64,000 nt of DNA, taken from contig UCEZ01000026.1 of NCBI GenBank assembly GCA_900471525.1, positions 62,001-126,000 on the forward strand, in the 5' to 3' direction. This document shows, piece after piece, positions 26,493 to 35,436 of the stretch; positions within the stretch are counted from its first letter, which is position 1, and every line of letters begins with the position of its first letter. Under the pieces are notes generated by a model. It had not been told where the DNA came from. It ran no database searches and was given only the letters and a program-made list of their open reading frames with translations. Both the position numbers and the translations under genes were made by a program. Source of the DNA: Hyphomicrobiales bacterium. GTDB taxonomy: Bacteria; Pseudomonadota; Alphaproteobacteria; Rhizobiales; Rhizobiaceae.

Positions 26493-28134
26493 CTTGTACC
26501 CCATAGAGTTTATCGGCTGCATCCTGCGACACGTAACCAAATTCGACATCGCGCTTGACTGCCGCGCGGTCTCTTTCTGCCGGCGAGCCGAAACCGCCGC
26601 CGCCAGGGAAATGGATATGCAGGGTCTCACCCGGTTTCAGGACACTGCGCGATTTGGGATGCAGGCGGGTTCCGTCAGACAGGGCGACGATGGACTTCGA
26701 CCCGGATGTTCCGCCAAGCAGACCCTTCGGTGGATACTTGTGGCGATCCGAGAGCAGCGAGATATTGACCGGACTATCGGACAAAATGTCGAGCACGATA
26801 TCCTGCCCCAGTCCACCTCGAAACTTGCCCGCACCGCCGGAATCCTGTGCCAGTTCCTTATGTCGAACGAGGAGCGGCGAGACGCTCTCCAGGACTTCTA
26901 TACTTCCAGCCCCCGTGTTGGACGGAAATGCCGTGCATGCGTAGCCATCCATCCTGCTGCTAGCGCCGAGCCCTCCCGAGGCGAAAAGAACCTGGTTGAA
27001 GCTCTGCCCGTCCCGCGTCCGCCCGCCGAATACCGTGCGAAGCGTTGGCGCGCTGCCGGATTCGGCGACCACGAGGTCCGGTACAACCTGCGCCAGGCAT
27101 CCGTAGATTGCCCCGGTCAAAAGGTGCCCGGTCAACTGGCGTGCGGCGACCGGCGCCGGGAAAACGGGATTGAGGATGGATCCTAGCGGCGCCCTGACCG
27201 TGACCGGCTGAAAGGAACCTTCATTGCGCGGGCTTTCGGGATCGAGCGCACACTTGATCGGATAATTGGCATATGCGGTCGTATACTTCAGCACGGAGTT
27301 GATGCCGCGACCGATCTGTGGAGAGGTCCCTTCGAAATCCATCTCGAGTTCGGAGCCACGGATGGTCAATCGGCAGTGGATAAAGGTCTCGTCGGCGTCA
27401 AAACCATCGGCGCGCACGCTCGACGTCCATGACCCATCAGGCAGCGCGGCGATAGCCTTGCGCATCGCGGCTTCCGCACGCGCACGCAGTTCCGCCGAGA
27501 GCATGACGAGATCGTCCATTCCCGTATCTTCGAGGAATTGCTGGACACCTGCCGCGCAAACACGCTGGGCGGAGACCTGGGCGTAGATGTCGCCGATTAC
27601 CTGATCCGGTGCGCGCACGTTGTGACGAATGAGCTGTGTCACATATGTGTTCTCGCGTCCCTCGCTGATGAATTTGACGGGCATCAGCCGGAGCCCCTCT
27701 TCAACCAGTTCGCGACAATCCCCGGCCCAACCCGCTCCACCGATGTCAGGCAGATGCGCGATCGATCCGGAGAATCCCACCAGGCGGTCCTTGTAGAAGA
27801 TCGGCGCGGCCATCGTGATATCGGGCAGATGGCCGGAACCGATTTCCGGATCGTTGGTGATGATGCAATCGCCCGGTCGCCACTCCTCGCGCGGGATGTG
27901 CTGCAGGAACGACCTTACGGCGCTCGGCAGCATGCCGACAAAGGATGGGATGCCCGCTGTGTTTTCAGAAAGGCAATTGCAATCCGCATCCATCAGGACA
28001 GTCGTGAAATCATTGGACTCGCGCACCACCGTCGAGAACGCCGTGCGCAGGAGCGCGGCGGCGGATTCGTCGGCGATGGAAATCAATCTGGACCAATAGA
28101 TCTCAAGAGAAATGGGGTCGAAAACGTCGCTCAT
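26482..28134 (-). CDS. hyuB: HyuB: hydantoinase B/oxoprolinase family subunit
   Basis: A 550-residue subunit B of the hydantoinase/oxoprolinase family. It starts DPISLEIYWSRLISIADESAAAL and contains the family segments CLSENTAGIPSFVG, GDCIITNDPEIGSGHLPDI near 97-115, and the glycine-rich FPGGGGFGSP near the C-terminus (about 513). First gene of a minus-strand operon (hyuB, hyuA, ThDP enzyme, SDR, aminotransferase, MaoC), with a cluster operator copy about 60 bp upstream of its start. The operon composition suggests opening of a cyclic amide followed by amino-group and 2-oxoacid processing. Confidence 0.9.
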   Translation of the reverse strand: MSDVFDPISLEIYWSRLISIADESAAALLRTAFSTVVRESNDFTTVLMDADCNCLSENTAGIPSFVGMLPSAVRSFLQHIPREEWRPGDCIITNDPEIGSGHLPDITMAAPIFYKDRLVGFSGSIAHLPDIGGAGWAGDCRELVEEGLRLMPVKFISEGRENTYVTQLIRHNVRAPDQVIGDIYAQVSAQRVCAAGVQQFLEDTGMDDLVMLSAELRARAEAAMRKAIAALPDGSWTSSVRADGFDADETFIHCRLTIRGSELEMDFEGTSPQIGRGINSVLKYTTAYANYPIKCALDPESPRNEGSFQPVTVRAPLGSILNPVFPAPVAARQLTGHLLTGAIYGCLAQVVPDLVVAESGSAPTLRTVFGGRTRDGQSFNQVLFASGGLGASSRMDGYACTAFPSNTGAGSIEVLESVSPLLVRHKELAQDSGGAGKFRGGLGQDIVLDILSDSPVNISLLSDRHKYPPKGLLGGTSGSKSIVALSDGTRLHPKSRSVLKPGETLHIHFPGGGGFGSPAERDRAAVKRDVEFGYVSQDAADKLYGVQDER

Positions 28135-28194
28135 TGAACCGCTCCGATAGGCTTCCCACGGCTGTGGCTGGACTGAAAGGCTGTTTACTAACTA

Positions 28195-28208
28195 GTATAC
28201 TGGTATAA
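28195..28208. promoter_or_regulatory. Cluster operator copy GTATACTGGTATAA (hyu operon)
   Basis: A near-perfect copy of the motif about 60 bp upstream of the HyuB start, with one mismatch to the copy at 8308. Confidence 0.7.
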
Positions 28209-28316
28209 GTTATGTCAATCACAAAAAAGCATTTCGGCAAAAACTGGCCCGTGTGCTTTCAAACAGGCAGCTGGCCCTCGGACGCCTTAAAAATGCGGCT
28301 TGCCACGAATTAAACA

Positions 28317-28330
28317 GTGCACTAGTATCA
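28317..28330. promoter_or_regulatory. Cluster operator copy GTGCACTAGTATCA (aldehyde dehydrogenase unit)
   Basis: Motif copy 59 bp upstream of the aldehyde dehydrogenase ATG, on the other side of the divergent region 28135-28389. Confidence 0.6.
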
Positions 28331-28389
28331 TAGACAACAGCGAACTGACCAGCAAATGTTCCGCTCGCCTTCAAACAGGAAACCACTCA

Positions 28390-29826
28390 ATGGCAATTCG
28401 ACCATTCTTTGCCGCAGGCGCCTGGACCCAAGGTCGCGGGGAACCGCTCGAAACCCGGAACCCGGAGAATGGGGAAGTCGTCGCGACAATATCGTCCGCC
28501 TCCGCCGAAGATCTCGATCTTGCCGTAGCCGCTGCGCGCCGCGCCCTCGCATCGCCTTCGTGGACCAATCTGGTTCCCCATCTGCGCGCACGCCTGCTTC
28601 ACAAAATGGGGGAACTCATCGATCGCGATCGCGATCGGCTCGCCAATATACAGATGATCGACAATGGAAAGACGTTCACGGAATGTCGCGCATTGCTTGA
28701 AAGTGCCGCCAACACCTTTCGCTACTACGCGGCCGCTTGCGAAACGATGGAAGGGGTTGTTCCACCCGCACGGGGCGCTTATTTCAACATCGCGGCACAG
28801 GTTCCGATGGGCGTCGTCGGAGCGATAACACCGTGGAACTCTCCCGCTACGCTCGAAGCCCAGAAACTCGCCCCTATCCTTGCGGCCGGCAATGCGGTGA
28901 TCCTTAAACCCTCCGAAGTCACGCCCCTGATCGCGCTCGAATATGCTGGCCTGGCGCAAGAAGCGGGCTTTCCCGATGGCATCGTCTCGGTGGTAACGGG
29001 CGGGATAGAGCTTGGCCGCGCGATGGTCGCCCACCCGGGCATCGACATGATCAGCTTTACCGGCGGGACTGCGGGAGGTCGCCATATCGCGGCCGCGGCG
29101 GCTCTCCAGCTGAAACCCGTGATCCTGGAACTCGGCGGGAAATCACCGCATATCGTCTGTGCCGACGCCGATCTCGATAAGGCCGCCAAGGCCGTGGCAA
29201 CGGGGATCTTTTCCGGCGCAGGGCAAAGTTGCGTCGCAGGGTCGCGAATCTTTGTCGAGAAGAAGATTGCGGACGCGTTTACAGCCAGGCTTGTCGACAT
29301 CGCGAAATCACTGCGGCTAGGCCCCCCCGGCAACAAGGACACGCAGATCGGCCCGCTCGTCAGCTTCGCGCATCGCGACCACGTCCACCGCCATGTCACC
29401 CGCGCAAAAGCCGCAGGGGCTGAGTTGCTTTGCGGGGGAGAATTACCAGCCGACGAGAGGCTGAGCCTTGGAGCCTACTATCCACCGACGCTGTTGAGCG
29501 GGGTGACAAATCGGTCGGACATCGCCCAGCAGGAGGTCTTCGGACCGGTGGGCGTCATCCTGCCGTTCGAAAGCGACGAGGAATTGGTCGCCCAGGCCAA
29601 TGACAGCGAGTTCGGGCTTGCGGCCGGGCTCTGGACCAGAGACATCGAGCGCGCCTGGAAGATCGTCACGCAGCTTCAAACCGGAACCTGCTGGCTCAAC
29701 TCGTACAAGAACCTGTCGATCTCCACACCGTTCCAGGGACATAAGCAAAGTGGCCTCGGGCGCGAAAAGGGTCTGGATGGACTACGGCAGTATCTCCAGA
29801 CAAAAGCGATTTTTTGGCCTGCATGA
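28390..29826 (+). CDS. Aldehyde dehydrogenase (NAD(P)-dependent)
   Basis: A 478-residue aldehyde dehydrogenase of standard length. Key parts: PMGVVGAITPWNSPA (about 139-153), KPSEVTPL near 174, the Glu motif LELGGKSPHIV (about 247) and catalytic Cys in SGAGQSCVAGSR (about 281). The C-terminal EVFGPVGVILPF segment is also clear. It oxidises an aldehyde to an acid, probably one released by the amine-oxidising flavoenzymes of this cluster. The frame opens at 28300 but ATG 28390 matches the family start. It begins a plus-strand operon with the DadA-like oxidoreductase and the cyclodeaminase-family gene. Confidence 0.93.
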   Translation: MAIRPFFAAGAWTQGRGEPLETRNPENGEVVATISSASAEDLDLAVAAARRALASPSWTNLVPHLRARLLHKMGELIDRDRDRLANIQMIDNGKTFTECRALLESAANTFRYYAAACETMEGVVPPARGAYFNIAAQVPMGVVGAITPWNSPATLEAQKLAPILAAGNAVILKPSEVTPLIALEYAGLAQEAGFPDGIVSVVTGGIELGRAMVAHPGIDMISFTGGTAGGRHIAAAAALQLKPVILELGGKSPHIVCADADLDKAAKAVATGIFSGAGQSCVAGSRIFVEKKIADAFTARLVDIAKSLRLGPPGNKDTQIGPLVSFAHRDHVHRHVTRAKAAGAELLCGGELPADERLSLGAYYPPTLLSGVTNRSDIAQQEVFGPVGVILPFESDEELVAQANDSEFGLAAGLWTRDIERAWKIVTQLQTGTCWLNSYKNLSISTPFQGHKQSGLGREKGLDGLRQYLQTKAIFWPA

Positions 29827-29891
29827 GAAAAACGATTGCGTTCTCGCAGGGGCACCCGCAAGGCGGCACGCCGATTGGAGATTGATACGAA

Positions 29892-31094
29892 ATGGCGAAT
29901 TCACCCAATGTCGATACCACGGACTTCGTCGTCGTGGGCGGTGGCATTATCGGATGCTGGACCGCGCTACACCTCGCCCGCGCTGGAAAGCGAGTGAGGG
30001 TCATCGAAAAGGCGGAGATCGCGCACCACGGGTCGGGTCGCAATCGCGGCAACGTTCGTGTCCAGCTTCGTGAGCCGGTGGAACGCGCGCTCATCGACCG
30101 GTCCCTCCTCCTTTGGCAGGAATTCGAGGAAGGGTGCAGATCGACGGTCGAGTATCGCGTAACCGGCAATCTGCTGGTTAGCTATGACGAGACGCTCAAT
30201 GCCGATTTTCAGATCGAGGTCGATCGACACAGGGCGCTCGGTTACGACGCGCACGTCGTTCAGGGCGCTGCGCTGCGCGATTTGGTCCCCGAAATATCGC
30301 CAGAGATTGCTGGCGGGTTTCTGACGACACAGGACGGTCACGTCAACGGTCAGCTTGCGACCTGGGAAGCGGCAAGGCAGGCGAAGGAAGCGGGTGTCGA
30401 GTTCCTGCGCGGCACGACCGTCGAAAAGATCGAGCACGAGAGCGGCAAGATCACTGCCGTGCATACGAGCGCGGGCAGAATAGCGACCGAAGGCGTTCTG
30501 GTCGCGGCTGCGGGCGACAGCGTCCGCCTCCTGGAACCGCTGGGCGTAAAGATCCCGATCAGCCTGGCTCTGCATCAGATCCTGGTGACGGAAAAGCTGC
30601 CCTTCGTCACCGGGCCATATCTGCGCTGTGCCTCCCCTCGCATCAGCTTCTGTCAGACCGCAAGCGGAACCCTCCTCCTGGGGCTTGGTCCGGCGAGCGA
30701 TATCGCGTTCGATGCACCGCAAAGGGTCGATGCCAAGAAGATCGAGGCTATATCCCAGGAAACCATCCGCTTGGTTCCGTCCCTCAAAGACGCGCATATC
30801 GTGCGAAGCTGGACCGGCCTCTTTGACCTCACCCCTGACGGTCACGCGATCATCGGCCCGTCGGAACACATCGCCGGATTGTGGATCGCCGCCGGCTTCA
30901 ACGGCCATGGCATGGCCATCGCACCAGCCATCACCGAAAGCCTTGCGCAATCGATCATCGGCGCGCCTCGTCGCGTGGATCTGGATGCCTTTGCGCCAGC
31001 GCGCTTCGACAAGCCATTTGTGCCGGAAGCGTCGGAGCAACCGTCGAGCCGGATAGGCCACTTGGGCAACCTTGTCGCCCCGCCAATTCAATAG
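29892..31094 (+). CDS. FAD-dependent amino-acid/amine oxidoreductase, DAO family (HcnC/OoxB-like)
   Basis: A 400-residue flavoprotein with the N-terminal FAD motif FVVVGGGIIGCWTALHLARAG (residues 12-32) split by the usual GxGxxG spacing, and GSGRNRGNVRVQ near 50. The C-terminus carries RSWTGLFDLTPDGHAIIG (about 302-319) and the final FAD contact WIAAGFNGHGMAIAPAI. The layout is that of D-amino-acid dehydrogenase, sarcosine oxidase beta and the HcnC/OoxB subunits. It may supply the catalytic third subunit for the pair at 17876-19587, as all three are under copies of the same motif. Acting alone as an oxidase remains possible. Confidence 0.87.
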   Translation: MANSPNVDTTDFVVVGGGIIGCWTALHLARAGKRVRVIEKAEIAHHGSGRNRGNVRVQLREPVERALIDRSLLLWQEFEEGCRSTVEYRVTGNLLVSYDETLNADFQIEVDRHRALGYDAHVVQGAALRDLVPEISPEIAGGFLTTQDGHVNGQLATWEAARQAKEAGVEFLRGTTVEKIEHESGKITAVHTSAGRIATEGVLVAAAGDSVRLLEPLGVKIPISLALHQILVTEKLPFVTGPYLRCASPRISFCQTASGTLLLGLGPASDIAFDAPQRVDAKKIEAISQETIRLVPSLKDAHIVRSWTGLFDLTPDGHAIIGPSEHIAGLWIAAGFNGHGMAIAPAITESLAQSIIGAPRRVDLDAFAPARFDKPFVPEASEQPSSRIGHLGNLVAPPIQ

Positions 31095-31102
31095 GAGTTC
31101 AA

Positions 31103-32083
31103 ATGGTGCTGATTTTAGACAAGAGCGCCGTGCTCGACTGTCTCGACCTGCCAAGGCTGGTCGAGGAAATTGGTCATGGCATGGCCGCGTTGAGCCGGGG
31201 CGAGGCTACGCAACCGCTACGGACCCGTGTTTTTTCGTCGAAGACCGGGGGGCTTCTAGCAAGCCTGCCCTGCTACCTCTCCGGCGAGGAGCTTTTCAGC
31301 GCGAAGCTCGGGTTCAGCCATCCGACCCTCAGGGACGCAGATGGCGTCCGAAATCTGACGCAGATCATCGCGCTTGGGGATACCGAGGGCCGACTTTTGT
31401 CCGTCATGCACGGCACCCTTCTTGGGATGTACCGCACGGCGGCCTGTTCCGCGGTCGCGGCAAAACACCTGAGTTCTCCTGATGCATCGCATCTGGCCGT
31501 GATCGGCTGCGGACCAATGGGACGTGCGGAAGCCGAGGTCATGGCGTCGATCAGACCACTTTCCCGGATTACAGTCTATGATCCCAACCTGCGCGCCGCC
31601 GAGACGTTCCGCAGGAGCGTGGAAGAAAAGATCGGCATCGACGTCAAGATCTGTGGCTCGAACGAAGAGGCCGTCCACGGAGCACAACTTGTGTCCCTCA
31701 CGACGACCTCCCACGATCCGGTCATTCGACGTAGTTGGCTTTCCAACAACTGCCACGTGTCGGCTCTGGGCGCTCACCGGAAAGATCAGCGCGAGGTCGA
31801 CAGTGCGACCATGGCCGAAGCCGCGGTTTTCATCGAAAGCAAGGACGCGCTTTTGGCGGAGGCCGGCGACTACCTCATCCCGGTAACCGAAGGGCTTTAC
31901 GCGCTCGATCATTATGTCGCCGAAGTCGGTGATTTGGTTTCCGGGCGCGTTTCTTCGGACAACTGGTCCAACCGTTTGACCGTGTTCAAGTCGACCGGGG
32001 TTGGCGTCCAAGACCTCATGATCGCGCGGCATGTCTATGACCGGGCGCGTGAGGCAAATATCGGAATGGCGGTGGATTTCTAG
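31103..32083 (+). CDS. Ornithine cyclodeaminase/mu-crystallin family protein
   Basis: A 326-residue NAD(P)-binding protein. The segment GMYRTAACSAVAAKHL (about 108-123) is followed by the Rossmann motif LAVIGCGPMGRAEAEVM (about 131-147), both typical of ornithine cyclodeaminase, alanine dehydrogenase (archaeal type) and ketimine reductase members. ATG 31103 follows AGGAG at 31093 and lies 9 bp after the flavoprotein stop; an upstream extension of the open frame is not coding. In opine catabolism a cyclodeaminase turns ornithine into proline; here it could equally interconvert an imino acid and an amino acid made by the flavoenzyme. Confidence 0.87.
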   Translation: MVLILDKSAVLDCLDLPRLVEEIGHGMAALSRGEATQPLRTRVFSSKTGGLLASLPCYLSGEELFSAKLGFSHPTLRDADGVRNLTQIIALGDTEGRLLSVMHGTLLGMYRTAACSAVAAKHLSSPDASHLAVIGCGPMGRAEAEVMASIRPLSRITVYDPNLRAAETFRRSVEEKIGIDVKICGSNEEAVHGAQLVSLTTTSHDPVIRRSWLSNNCHVSALGAHRKDQREVDSATMAEAAVFIESKDALLAEAGDYLIPVTEGLYALDHYVAEVGDLVSGRVSSDNWSNRLTVFKSTGVGVQDLMIARHVYDRAREANIGMAVDF

Positions 32084-32164
32084 GCTGACGGCGCCGGCGG
32101 TCAAGCGATGAGCGACCAGCCTCGTTCATGGACGCCCCGGCATTCTCGCGGCCGCGAGAAACAG

Positions 32165-32194
32165 TTGACAAGGATACTGATGATACTAGTATCC
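32165..32194 (+). promoter_or_regulatory. TTGACA promoter box with operator copy TGATACTAGTATCC (ABC transporter)
   Basis: TTGACA at 32165 is followed by the motif copy at 32181-32194, whose core GATACTAGTATC is a perfect 12-bp palindrome. A bound regulator would cover the -10 region. It lies 24 bp before the ABC transporter start. Confidence 0.65.
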
Positions 32195-32217
32195 TTAATA
32201 AAATAAGGGAACGTATC

Positions 32218-33870
32218 ATGGATATCCTTAATTACATGACAAGCGCCAATCTCCTGGCCGGTCTTTGGATTGCAATACAAATCACCGTTCTTGCCATGCT
32301 TGCCGGCCTGTCGTTGGGCCTGGTGCTCGCATTGATGAGGATGTCTCACAACCCGCTTATCAGCGGGATAGCGTGGGGATATATCTGGGTCATGCGGGGA
32401 ACACCGATCCTCCTCCAGCTGATTTTCATTTTTGACGCGCTTCCTCGACTGGGTATCCGCCTTGACTCATTCTCGACTGCTGTCATCGGATTTGCCTTGA
32501 ACGAAGCAGCGTTTGCTGCCGAGTTCATCAGAGGCGGCCTCCTATCGGTGAAGCGCAACCAATCGACCGCCGCCTCGGCTCTCGGTATGGGCCCGTTCGT
32601 TACGCTGCGAAGGATCATCATTCCGCAGGCGCTTCGATCCATTACGCCGCAGATCGCCAACGCGACAATCTCGATGTTGAAGGGGACCTCGCTCGCTTCC
32701 GTCGTCTTCGTCAACGAGCTCACGTTTCGTGCACAGCAGATCGTCGCGACAAACTTTGATTTTTTCACCGTCTTCATCGCGGCAGCGTCGCTATACCTCC
32801 TCACCACGACCCTCGTTTCTTTGGGACAGCTCGTCATCGAGCGCCGGCTCGATCCCGAGCTGCGTAGTCTCAGCAAACAGCCTTCGATCTGGTCGCGATG
32901 GATAACTGGCGTCGATACACCGACGCTGGTTTTCGAAACCGCCGAACCCAAGGCAAGTGTTGAACCCGATGCCGCTCAGAACCGGGGATTGAATGGAAAG
33001 CGTGGTCCAGACGCCAGTTCCGAGGACAATTCGATCATCAAGGCTCTGGCATCCAGCGCGTTGAAGAACGTTCACGAGACCCCGGATACGCCTTTCGTCG
33101 TCTGCAAGAATGTCCATAAATCATACAACCTGCGCGGCCGCGGCGCCCTCGAGGTTCTCAAGGGTGTCGATTTCAAAGTCCATCCGGGCGAGGTCGTCGC
33201 CATCCTTGGGGCGAGCGGCTCGGGGAAGAGCACCCTCCTTCGCCTCATCAACCATCTCGAAGTCCTGAACGACGGCGAGATCCTCGTCGAAGGCAAGCAT
33301 GTCGGCTATGAGATGAAACGTGGCAAGCTGGTTCCATCCAAGGCGCTGGCTAAGGCGAGAGCGGATGCGAGGATCGGCATGGTCTTTCAGAGCTTCGATC
33401 TCTTCGACCACAAGACCGCTCTGGAAAACATCATGGAAGCGCCGATACAGGTTTATGGCGTCAGTCCAAAGGTCGCGCGCAGTCAGGCCCTTGAACTCCT
33501 GAAGGGAGTCGGCCTCACCGATCATGCGGAGCACCTTCCGATGCGCCTGTCCGGCGGCCAGCAGCAACGTGTCGCCATAGCCCGGGCGCTGGCTACGGAA
33601 CCCAAGCTCATGCTGTTCGATGAGCCAACCTCTGCCCTTGACCCGGAACTCGTGGGCGAAGTGCTCGCCGTGATGCGCAGCCTTGCCGAGGCCGGAATGA
33701 CGATGATCGTCGTGACGCACGAAATCAACTTCGCCAGGGACGTGGCGGATCGCGTGGTGTTCATGGACAAGGGCGTGATCGTCGAGGAAGGCCCAGCACG
33801 CGAAGTCCTGACCAATCCGAAAGAGGAACGGACGAAGCAATTCCTGCGCATGGTCGACGGGCAAAACTGA
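32218..33870 (+). CDS. Fused amino-acid ABC transporter permease-ATPase
   Basis: A 550-residue importer component in which the membrane domain and ATPase are one chain. Residues about 1-230 are a His/Glu/Gln-type permease with several hydrophobic helices and the EAA-like loop [22 protein letters not shown] (about 120-141). A polar linker (about 235-290) leads to the ATPase: Walker [11 protein letters not shown] near 330, signature LSGGQQQR near 444, Walker B LMLFDEP near 463. ATG 32218 follows AAGGGAA; an upstream frame extension overlaps the operator. The natural partner is the binding protein at 9725-10570. The separate-gene form is much more common, so the fusion is notable. Confidence 0.9.
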   Translation: MDILNYMTSANLLAGLWIAIQITVLAMLAGLSLGLVLALMRMSHNPLISGIAWGYIWVMRGTPILLQLIFIFDALPRLGIRLDSFSTAVIGFALNEAAFAAEFIRGGLLSVKRNQSTAASALGMGPFVTLRRIIIPQALRSITPQIANATISMLKGTSLASVVFVNELTFRAQQIVATNFDFFTVFIAAASLYLLTTTLVSLGQLVIERRLDPELRSLSKQPSIWSRWITGVDTPTLVFETAEPKASVEPDAAQNRGLNGKRGPDASSEDNSIIKALASSALKNVHETPDTPFVVCKNVHKSYNLRGRGALEVLKGVDFKVHPGEVVAILGASGSGKSTLLRLINHLEVLNDGEILVEGKHVGYEMKRGKLVPSKALAKARADARIGMVFQSFDLFDHKTALENIMEAPIQVYGVSPKVARSQALELLKGVGLTDHAEHLPMRLSGGQQQRVAIARALATEPKLMLFDEPTSALDPELVGEVLAVMRSLAEAGMTMIVVTHEINFARDVADRVVFMDKGVIVEEGPAREVLTNPKEERTKQFLRMVDGQN

Positions 33871-34020
33871 CTTCACATGCAGGTGGCGTACACCGGGTGG
33901 ACTGCCAGCGTTTCGGCAGATGCCGCTCGATTGATACGGCAAGCGGCAGACAGTTCGCGTGTCGACAGGATGATGCTGCCCTGCGCATCGATGCGTGGCG
34001 GACAGCTGGAACCTTGAGGA

Positions 34021-35436
34021 ATGAAAATCGTGATCGATGTTCTCGTCATCGGAGGAGGCAATGCTGCGCTGTGCGCGGCGCTGATGGCACGTGAGGCGGG
34101 AGCTTCAGTTCTGATGCTCGAGGCTTCGCCGAAGGCATGGCGCGGCGGAAACTCGCAGCACACACGCAACCTGCGCTGCATGCACGACGCTCCGCAGGAT
34201 GTACTCGTCGAAGCCTATCCCGAAGAAGAATACTGGCAGGACCTGCTCAAGGTGACAGGAGGCGAAACCAGCGAGCATCTGGCACGCCTGGTGATCCGGG
34301 CCTCGTCGAATTGCCGCGACTGGATGCGCCGACATGGCGTCCGCTTCCAGCCGCCGCTTTCCGGAGCGCTGCATGTGGCGCGGACCAATGCCTTTTTCAT
34401 GGGTGGCGGCAAGGCGCTGGTCAATGCGTATTACCGGAGCGCGGAGGCGCTCGGTGTGAAGGTCCGTTACGACACGCCGGTGGCCGAGATCCTGCTCGAT
34501 CAGGACAGGTTCGTCGGCGTCGTCACGGAAGCCGGCGAGACAATAAAGGCAAGGGCCGGCGTACTCGCCGCCGGAGGTTTCGAATCGAACCGGGAGTGGC
34601 TGCGCGAGGCCTGGGGGCGAAACGACCGTGGGGAGTGGCCAGCCGATAATTTCCTCATCCGCGGTACGCGTTTTAATCAGGGTGTCCTCCTGAAGTTCAT
34701 GATGAACGCCGGCGCCGACACCATCGGCGATCCGTCGCAGGGCCACTGCGTCGCTATCGACGCGCGCGCTCCACTCTATGACGGCGGCATCTGCACGCGC
34801 ATCGACTGCGTCTCGCTCGGGGTCGTGGTCAATCGCGACGGGGAGCGCTTCTACGATGAGGGCGAGGATTTCTGGCCCAAGCGCTATGCGATCTGGGGAA
34901 GGCTCGTCGCCCAGCAACCGGACCAGATCGGATATTCGATCATCGACCGGAAAGTGGTCGGACGTTTTATGCCTCCGGTCTTTCCTGGCGTTACCGCCGA
35001 TAGCCTTCCGGAACTGGCTTTAAAGCTCGGCCTTCCAGCCGACGCCTTCATGCACACGCTCAACCGCTACAATAACGCCTGCCAGCCTGGTTCGTTCAAC
35101 CACACAATTCTGGACGATTGCCGGACGGAGGGGCTCGCGCCGGCCAAGACCCACTGGGCGTTGCCGATCGATACACCGCCCTTCTACGGATACGCCCTGC
35201 GACCGGGCATAACCTTCACGTATCTCTCCCTAAAGGTCGACGACACGGCTGCCGTCCGCTTCGCGGACAAACCAAGTCCCAACCTTTTCGTCGCGGGCGA
35301 GATGATGGCTGGCAACGTGCTCGGTAAGGGCTACACCGCTGGCGTCGGAATGAGCATTGGCACGGCCTTTGGCCGCATCGCCGGAACCCAGGCGGCTGCG
35401 GCCGCTCTCGGGACGGCCAACCCGAGGACCGTTTAA
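34021..35436 (+). CDS. tcuA: FAD-dependent tricarballylate dehydrogenase TcuA
   Basis: A 471-residue flavoprotein of the fumarate reductase/succinate dehydrogenase superfamily. The FAD motif VLVIGGGNAALCAALMAREAG starts at residue 6, and KAWRGGNSQHTRNLR near 40 is characteristic of TcuA, which oxidises tricarballylate to cis-aconitate. The C-terminal GYTAGVGMSIGTAFGR FAD contact is present. The tcuB gene starts immediately after its stop. The start at 34021 (GGAATG) has GAGGA just upstream. It follows the ABC transporter by 150 bp but I see no cluster operator in that gap, so control may differ. Confidence 0.9.
   Translation: MKIVIDVLVIGGGNAALCAALMAREAGASVLMLEASPKAWRGGNSQHTRNLRCMHDAPQDVLVEAYPEEEYWQDLLKVTGGETSEHLARLVIRASSNCRDWMRRHGVRFQPPLSGALHVARTNAFFMGGGKALVNAYYRSAEALGVKVRYDTPVAEILLDQDRFVGVVTEAGETIKARAGVLAAGGFESNREWLREAWGRNDRGEWPADNFLIRGTRFNQGVLLKFMMNAGADTIGDPSQGHCVAIDARAPLYDGGICTRIDCVSLGVVVNRDGERFYDEGEDFWPKRYAIWGRLVAQQPDQIGYSIIDRKVVGRFMPPVFPGVTADSLPELALKLGLPADAFMHTLNRYNNACQPGSFNHTILDDCRTEGLAPAKTHWALPIDTPPFYGYALRPGITFTYLSLKVDDTAAVRFADKPSPNLFVAGEMMAGNVLGKGYTAGVGMSIGTAFGRIAGTQAAAAALGTANPRTV

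Noticed and set aside
29967..31154. 395-codon minus-strand frame
   Set aside because: Shadow of the DAO-family gene, which has clear FAD motifs.
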